A stretch of 13,230 nucleotides of DNA, taken from Methanosarcinales archaeon (lineage in GTDB: Archaea; Halobacteriota; Syntropharchaeia; Alkanophagales; Methanospirareceae). Under the pieces are notes generated by a model. It was not told the origin of the DNA, made no database searches, and was given only the letters and a program-made list of their open reading frames with translations. Position numbers and translations under genes: made by a program. Positions 12,614 to 13,230 of this stretch are shown here, in pieces. How positions within the stretch are numbered: position 1 is the first letter of the stretch; every line of letters starts with the position of its first letter. Location of the stretch: NCBI GenBank assembly GCA_030665925.1, contig DAOUYX010000023.1, positions 1 through 13,230 of the forward strand, given 5' to 3'.

Positions 12614-13230
12614 TCACTTTGGAATTTTTCCATTCCTGTGTATGTTGTTGTAGGAGCAGAAGGGCACGATTCTGCCATCCGGCAAGCCGTAGTGAATCGC
12701 GCATTTCCGTACACGAGCGCAATCGAAATTGTAAGGGTCCATGAAATGCATAGAGCCGATAAAGAGTAGATTGAAATGGAGGTCGCTCAAATCCCAATAA
12801 TCGTGACTTTTTATAAACTGGATAAAGAGCTCTTTTAGGAAACTCGGATGGATACTTCGTAATGCGGTGAAAAGGGGTATCTTTCTATTTCTTTGGTATG
12901 CGGCTGCCAATCTTTCGACATCCACGTACTTCGTTATCGGCTCTACTTTACCGTCTTTTCCGATTACAAGGTAAGAGAAAGCGCCACAGGAGAAATGACA
13001 GCCTACTTCAGATTTACCCAGTGCCGCAAGCATCATGCTTATCAGCGAAGGCGGGAAGAACTCATCCTTATGCAGGAAACCTGTTTGTTCTTCTATTTTA
13101 CTGATGACGTCAGAAACCGTTATCCGTTCATTCTCGTTATATGCCGTCCGTCCGCAGAATGAAACCGGCTGGAAATTTACGCCTCTTATAATATCGCTGT
13201 TCTCAATCGCGAATTTTATAATAGCACCGA
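12614..13230 (-). CDS. tes: Radical SAM protein of the Tes/MJ0619 family, C-terminal 205 residues (5' part beyond the window)
   Basis: C-terminal part of a radical SAM enzyme in the family of tetraether lipid synthase (Tes, which couples archaeol chains to give GDGT membrane lipids); the M. jannaschii member MJ0619 was first studied as a pterin methyltransferase. Reading on the minus strand from the window edge: AIIKFAIENSDIIRGVNFQPVSFCGRT, quoted here by its key segment IRGVNFQPVSF, then a segment ending in SLISMMLAALGKSEVGCHF, CHFSCGAFSYLVIG, the FIGSMHFMDPYNFD stretch, and the end KCAIHYGLPDGRIVPFCSYN. The several Cys residues (in SFCGR, CHFSC, KCAIHY, PFCSY) fit the extra Fe-S or metal sites of the family. 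The CxxxCxxC cluster that binds the SAM-cleaving Fe-S centre would be outside the window, so the activity cannot be confirmed here. Which lipid or pterin role applies is inference. Confidence 0.85.
   Translation of the reverse strand, partial: GAIIKFAIENSDIIRGVNFQPVSFCGRTAYNENERITVSDVISKIEEQTGFLHKDEFFPPSLISMMLAALGKSEVGCHFSCGAFSYLVIGKDGKVEPITKYVDVERLAAAYQRNRKIPLFTALRSIHPSFLKELFIQFIKSHDYWDLSDLHFNLLFIGSMHFMDPYNFDCARVRKCAIHYGLPDGRIVPFCSYNNIHRNGKIPK

Noticed and set aside
1..13230. CRISPR array, tRNA/rRNA genes, insertion sequences, attachment sites
   Set aside because: No regularly spaced short repeats, no tRNA-like cloverleaf, no transposase or integrase frame and no terminal inverted repeats could be found; the only true repeats are those inside the gene at 4309-5205 and the 17-base pair before aroA'.

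Overview
The window looks like a chromosomal segment of a methane-cycling euryarchaeon, possibly of the ANME-1/Methanophagales or Methanomicrobia type (the lineage is my inference). The gene content is archaeal: aIF5A with a hypusine site, an archaeal-type glycyl-tRNA synthetase, a 20S proteasome beta subunit, the termination ribonuclease FttA/aCPSF1, RibL-type FAD synthase, a methanofuran-type ATP-grasp ligase (MfnD-like), the two-enzyme archaeal entry into the shikimate pathway, and a tetraether-lipid-synthase-like radical SAM protein. TATA-like boxes about 25-30 nt from starts, GGTGAT/GGAGG ribosome binding sites and GTG starts also fit an archaeon. No tRNA, rRNA, CRISPR array, IS element or integrase was found.

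Layout. Positions 1-2940 are all on the minus strand: aIF5A, a small EF-Tu-domain-2-like protein and a four-CBS protein form a tight cluster, followed by an unrecognised helical protein and then glycyl-tRNA synthetase (cut by the left edge), which has its own near-leaderless promoter. A divergent promoter region (about 2940-3062) separates these from a plus-strand CorB/CNNM-type membrane protein (3063-4067). The gap 4068-4308 holds what I consider the best find here: a 28-residue, extremely basic minus-strand ORF (4123-4209) resembling the ribosome-associated AURKAIP1/COX24 (mS38-like) mini-proteins. It appears to start with ATT behind a good Shine-Dalgarno sequence.

Positions 4309-8063 form a dense plus-strand run: an unrecognised protein with three copies of a 50-residue module, MfnD-like ligase, a JAMM-motif protease, RibL, NikR and proteasome beta, with gaps or overlaps of only a few bases after the second gene. 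It places a probable deubiquitinase-like (desampylase-like) protease, a proteasome subunit, a nickel regulator and cofactor-synthesis enzymes in one apparent transcription unit.

Positions 8237-10126 encode FttA. The 359-base gap that follows carries a 37-codon ORF whose first ~21 residues look like the N-terminus of the TrpB2 type of tryptophan synthase beta chain and then diverge: a relic with intact start signals and a perfect dyad beside its TATA-like box. It lies directly upstream of the aroA'/aroB' pair (10486-12591), so the aromatic amino acid theme is kept. The window closes with the C-terminal 205 residues of a minus-strand Tes/MJ0619-family radical SAM protein, converging on aroB' with only 22 bases between stops.
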